Part shown: positions 43,088 through 45,846 of the stretch, one piece after another
How the letters are laid out: every line of letters starts with the position of its first letter
Numbering within the stretch: the stretch's first letter is position 1
Assembly (NCBI GenBank): GCA_028724545.1
Contig: JAQYCU010000069.1
Coordinates: 1 to 45,846, forward strand
Origin: a bacterium
GTDB taxonomy: Bacteria > Bacillota > Clostridia > Lachnospirales > Lachnospiraceae
Direction of reading: 5' to 3'
DNA length: 45,846 bases
The notes under the pieces: model-generated
What the model was told of the DNA's origin: nothing
Seen by the model: only the letters and a program-made list of their open reading frames with translations
Database searches by the model: none
Program-made: the position numbers and the translations under genes

Positions 43088-44857
43088 ATGAATACAAATT
43101 TCAGGACAAATATTTTGAAATATATTAAATATGGCAGTTACCTTGTTTTTACCGTTCTGATGCTGGCATTGGCAACAGGTTCTATTGCAAAAGCATCAGA
43201 AACAACAATTACGATAAAACAAGAAGACGAGGAGTGCGATTATGAAGGAAGTACGAAGCGTATCAAATATAATGGAACTTCTTATTCGGTTGAAATGCTT
43301 CCATTGCAGATTCATAATACCTGGATGGTGCCGTCCAGAGAAATTTTACATAAACTTCTAGGGTGTAGTTATTCGGTAAGCGAGAGTGAAGATAATACGC
43401 AGTTGACGATAAAAAATCCAGACAGAACAGTCACGTTACAATTTGTAAAAGACAGTACATCTGTAACAGTAAATGGAAAAATGCAGAATATATCGATGCC
43501 TATGCTAAAGGGAAGCAGTGAACTAAGAGGGCTTACCGATTTTTATCTGCCATTTGACTTTGTAATGAAATCATTAGGCTATAGCTGGCAAAATACCACG
43601 AATGCATTTGTGATAGATTCCTATTATATTTATACAGCAGCTTCTAATGCTAAAATAAGAGACCAGACAAAATATAGAAATATATTAAACGGAATTACTA
43701 TTGGAATGAATACATCGAATACCCAAAATTATGTTTTAGGCTTAACAGCCAATTCGTTAGAAGAATCTGATATCAGTTATCTGCCAAATACAAGTGAAAA
43801 CTCTATTACTATGAAGTTTTCAAAAACGCAAAATGCACTGGGAACGATGACAAAAGAAATTCATAATGGCATCATTTCAACAGTCAAAATATGGGATTCC
43901 GATTCCGAAGCAGCTACCTATATTAAAGTATTTTATAGCAAAAAATATATTTATACCCAGAAGACAACATCGAATGGTGGTAAGGTTACATTTTCAAAAG
44001 AAAAATATTCTATGAAAATTCTTTTGCCAAAAGGCGTGAATTTTTCTCAAATCACAACTACAGACCAGTACTGGAAAAAGCGTTTTTTAATTGTAATCCC
44101 TGGTAATCATATTGCTTTTTACAAGAAAAATAAGCCATTGATAAACGATTCGTCTATTGTGCGATATTCTGTAAGCAAAACAGCTTCTGGTAATACCAGA
44201 ATTATTGTAAAGACTTCTAAATTAAGAGGTTATAAATTAAGCAAAAGAAGTGATTATTTCACTGTAACAATAGGTTCACCACAATCAATTTATAAAAATA
44301 TAGTATTACTGGATGCCGGACATGGTGGCTTTGATTTAGGAGCCAAAAAGCGTGGTGTAACAGAAAAAAAATTGAATTTGAATATTCTATACACACAGGC
44401 AAAAAAATATTTTGAAAGCAATTCATCTGATGTAAAAGCCTACTGGACCAGAAGAAACGATACGTTTGTAAATTTATATCAACGTCCAAAATATGTAAAA
44501 AAATATGGTGCCGATTTATTTGTAAGTCTGCATATGAATAGTTGTCCTTCATCGCGTGTGAGAGGATTAGAAGTATATTATTCCAGGGCAAATACCAGTA
44601 AAATGTCGGGGATTACCAGTAAAATGTTTGCGAAAGAAATGTGCAACACTTTAGTGAAAGATTTAAGTTGTAAAAAAAGAGGAGTGAAACAGGCTGGTTT
44701 TGTGGTAATCAAACATAATACCGTGCCGGCTATTTTGATAGAACTTGGTTTCCTTACCAATTCATCAGACAGAAACAAACTAAAAAGTAAGTCTTATCAA
44801 AAAAAGGCAGCAAAATCTATTTATCGTGGTATTTCTGATATATTTAAAAAGCGTTAG
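43088..44857 (+). CDS. Secreted N-acetylmuramoyl-L-alanine amidase with N-terminal copper-amine-oxidase-like domain
   Basis: A 589-residue exported protein: signal peptide or membrane anchor (about 15-37), a copper-amine-oxidase N-like domain (about 55-180), a strand-rich AMIN-like middle region (about 230-400), and a C-terminal Amidase_3 domain. Zinc ligands are visible: His412 in LDAGHGG, His482 in SLHMNS; catalytic Glu552 is in LIELGFL. It cuts the amide between muramic acid and peptide in peptidoglycan. The start is tied to a two-codon ORF (ATG ATA TGA, 43083-43091) overlapping it. The neighbouring BlaI regulator suggests a cell-wall-stress link. Confidence 0.9.
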   Translation: MNTNFRTNILKYIKYGSYLVFTVLMLALATGSIAKASETTITIKQEDEECDYEGSTKRIKYNGTSYSVEMLPLQIHNTWMVPSREILHKLLGCSYSVSESEDNTQLTIKNPDRTVTLQFVKDSTSVTVNGKMQNISMPMLKGSSELRGLTDFYLPFDFVMKSLGYSWQNTTNAFVIDSYYIYTAASNAKIRDQTKYRNILNGITIGMNTSNTQNYVLGLTANSLEESDISYLPNTSENSITMKFSKTQNALGTMTKEIHNGIISTVKIWDSDSEAATYIKVFYSKKYIYTQKTTSNGGKVTFSKEKYSMKILLPKGVNFSQITTTDQYWKKRFLIVIPGNHIAFYKKNKPLINDSSIVRYSVSKTASGNTRIIVKTSKLRGYKLSKRSDYFTVTIGSPQSIYKNIVLLDAGHGGFDLGAKKRGVTEKKLNLNILYTQAKKYFESNSSDVKAYWTRRNDTFVNLYQRPKYVKKYGADLFVSLHMNSCPSSRVRGLEVYYSRANTSKMSGITSKMFAKEMCNTLVKDLSCKKRGVKQAGFVVIKHNTVPAILIELGFLTNSSDRNKLKSKSYQKKAAKSIYRGISDIFKKR

Positions 44858-45171
44858 ATATTTTTTTGCAATCCGAAAAGCACAATACTCAGTAGTTTTT
44901 AGATAAAGAAAACACAATCTATAGTTGTAGAATGCATATTTTACAAAGGTTTGCGTGAAAAATTGTATAATTTTTCTATTGACGAAATTATACTTCACTA
45001 GTAGAATAAAGTTTGTTAAGATTTTGTTACAATATATTTCTGGATATTTAATATTTAAAAATTCTAAATACAGAATATAAAACACAAATCATTTCTAGTA
45101 ATAACTAAGTTCTACAAAGGTAGTAATTTATTCTATAAATGTAGAATGAATTATAATGTGGAGGGAAATTC
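44858..45171 (+). promoter_or_regulatory. Non-coding region with the blaI promoter
   Basis: No gene found. A good promoter, TTGACG (44979-44984), 17 bases, TAGAAT (45002-45007), starts a leader of about 160 bases before blaI. TGTAGAATG-like words recur at about 44926 and 45141 and CTAGTA-like words at 44998 and 45095. No clear terminator follows the amidase gene. Confidence 0.65.
45112..45144 (+). promoter_or_regulatory. Two BlaI/MecI-type operators
   Basis: CTACAAAGGTAG (45112-45123) and CTATAAATGTAG (45133-45144) each differ at one position from CTACA-NN-TGTAG, the core of BlaI/MecI operators. They are 21 bp apart, two helical turns, and lie 28-60 bases before the blaI start, suggesting autoregulation downstream of the promoter. 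Confidence 0.62.
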
Positions 45172-45534
45172 ATGAAAGAAATACGATTACACGAAGGTGA
45201 ATTGAATGTAATGGAACTTTTGTGGTCAAACAAAGAGTTAGCAGCAAAGGATATTTCAAAAATCATAAAAGAATATATCGGCTGGGAAAAAAATACAACA
45301 TATACGGTGATTAAACGTTTAATTGACAAAGGTGCCATCACACGGGAAGACCCGGGATTTATCTGCAGGGCAAATGTTACAAAACGTAAAATACAGGATA
45401 CAGAAACAAAGGTTTTATTAGAAAAGTTTTATAACAATTCTATATCGAATTTTATTACAGATTATCTGGCAAACCAGAAATTGTCATCTGAAGATTTAAG
45501 CAATTTGGAACAGGTTATTGCAAATCAAAAATAA
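45172..45534 (+). CDS. BlaI/MecI/CopY-family repressor
   Basis: A 120-residue winged-helix repressor: LHEGELNVMELLWSNKELAAKDISK forms the first helices, and NTTYTVIKRLIDKGAITRED is the recognition helix and wing; the C-terminal helices dimerise. BlaI proteins are normally inactivated by cleavage triggered by the BlaR1 sensor protease encoded next door. Here no BlaR1 follows: the gene is succeeded by AT-rich repeats, a terminator and an insertion sequence. A strong GGAGGG lies before the ATG. Copper-type CopY is less likely since the C-terminal Cys motif is missing. Confidence 0.9.
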   Translation: MKEIRLHEGELNVMELLWSNKELAAKDISKIIKEYIGWEKNTTYTVIKRLIDKGAITREDPGFICRANVTKRKIQDTETKVLLEKFYNNSISNFITDYLANQKLSSEDLSNLEQVIANQK

Positions 45535-45601
45535 TGAATGGCTCATTAGAGCAAGGATTATAAATCAAGCCTTAATGACAACTAATAAATATTGTAAAAA
45601 T

Positions 45602-45660
45602 AAAATGATAAATAAAATGATAAATTAAATGATAAAATTAAATAATTAAATTAAATAATA
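45602..45660. repeat. Low-complexity AT tandem repeats
   Basis: Two perfect 12-bp units AAAATGATAAAT (45602-45613, 45614-45625), followed by decaying versions built from TAAATGATAAAAT and TTAAATAAT. This is probably slippage-derived DNA between blaI and the terminator. Confidence 0.8.
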
Positions 45661-45662
45661 TG

Positions 45663-45706
45663 TCCCATAGACAAATATAGATACGTTATTTGTTTATGGG
45701 ATTTGT
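45663..45706 (+). terminator. Strong hairpin terminator after blaI
   Basis: TCCCATA-G-ACAAATA (45663-45677) pairs with TATTTGT-T-TATGGGA (45687-45701), 14 pairs with one mismatch and a 9-base loop. The T run that follows (TTTG) is short. It lies just before the insertion-sequence end. Confidence 0.72.
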
Positions 45707-45710
45707 ATAA

Positions 45711-45846
45711 TGGTCTCATAAATTAAGACACTTTTTCGGACAAATTTTAATGAATCTGATATACTAAAATCATCATGAAAGAGAGGATTCATTGTTATGT
45801 CCAGACAAAGAAGAAATTTTAGTGCTAAATTTAAATCAGACCTTGT
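45711..45846 (+). mobile_element. Left end of an IS3-family insertion sequence (cut by window edge)
   Basis: The sequence from about 45711 (TGGTCTCATAAATTAAGACA) has the look of an IS3-family terminal inverted repeat, with a short untranslated lead and then the first codons of an OrfA-type transposase. The other end and the target duplication are outside the window, so the boundary is approximate. Confidence 0.68.
45797..45846 (+). CDS. IS3-family transposase OrfA, first codons only
   Basis: Sixteen codons are visible, reading MSRQRRNFSAKFKSDL. The basic start followed by FSAKFK is the usual beginning of IS3-group OrfA proteins, whose N-terminal helix-turn-helix binds the IS ends; the full transposase is made by frameshifting into OrfB. 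AGAGGA lies before the ATG, slightly further than ideal. The rest is outside the window. Confidence 0.75.
   Translation, partial: MSRQRRNFSAKFKSDL

Noticed and set aside
45602-45660. CRISPR-like short tandem repeats
   Set aside because: The units are 12 bp, directly adjacent and AT-only, with no spacers; this is simple slippage repeat DNA.

Overview
The window looks like a chromosomal segment of a low-GC Gram-positive anaerobe of the class Clostridia, most likely a Lachnospiraceae-type gut bacterium. The grounds are AT-rich DNA with strong AGGAGG-type ribosome sites and sigma-A style promoters, an LtaS-type lipoteichoic acid synthase, an isolated HydE radical SAM enzyme, the paired NifU-like/GGGtGRT genes, a YneA-like SOS gene with Firmicutes LexA boxes, and a BlaI-type repressor. 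The genus cannot be fixed from sequence alone. There are no rRNA or tRNA genes, CRISPR arrays or prophage. The only recognisable mobile element is the left end of an IS3-family element cut by the right edge.

Layout. 1-3280: tail of a small non-modular NRPS-like set (condensation domain, stand-alone carrier protein, adenylate-forming ligase) facing a TetR regulator. 3368-6345 (minus): a TSUP permease, then an apt to NCS2 purine permease unit with a candidate H-type pseudoknot directly before the permease ribosome site. 6346-7790: a regulatory island with a probable ~150-nt small RNA (own promoter and terminator), a small unknown gene, a 150-bp cloverleaf-forming palindrome and further hairpins. 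7792-11569: a YhfC-type membrane protease homologue and an LTA synthase with a large N-terminal extension. 11684-14825: SseB-like protein, DUF1266-like lipoprotein, histidine phosphatase, Maf. 14996-18648: divergent argG and argB-argD around ARG boxes. 18751-25889: YdcZ-like transporter, comEA, response regulator, histidine kinase, GerMN lipoprotein, comEC. 26056-30289: purM-purN-purD-glyA.

30390-37125: LUD protein, hydE, small membrane protein, topB, left-handed beta-helix protein, and the highly expressed-looking NifU-like/GGGtGRT pair. 37260-41423: PilZ protein, large polytopic membrane protein, zinc-ribbon/HTH protein, SEC-C protein. 41489-42840: a structured RNA-like element, then a YneA-like LysM protein under three LexA boxes, convergent with a TtcA-like enzyme. 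43088-45846: secreted N-acetylmuramoyl-L-alanine amidase, BlaI with two operators, and the IS end.

Themes. Cell-envelope work recurs (LTA synthase, amidase, YneA, GerMN lipoprotein, BlaI), as does nucleotide supply (apt, purine permease, purMND, glyA, Maf). The two competence genes flank an RR-HK-GerMN lipoprotein set that resembles the actinobacterial MtrA-MtrB-LpqB arrangement. The best candidates for undescribed biology are non-coding: the pseudoknot leader (5696-5752), the promoter-terminator small RNA (6525-6675), the cloverleaf palindrome (7215-7364) and the RNA-like element at 41489-41563. Among proteins they are the condensation/carrier/ligase set and the GGGtGRT pair, which is known but, as far as I know, functionally uncharacterised. 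All assignments come from reading the sequence; no database search or folding program was run.
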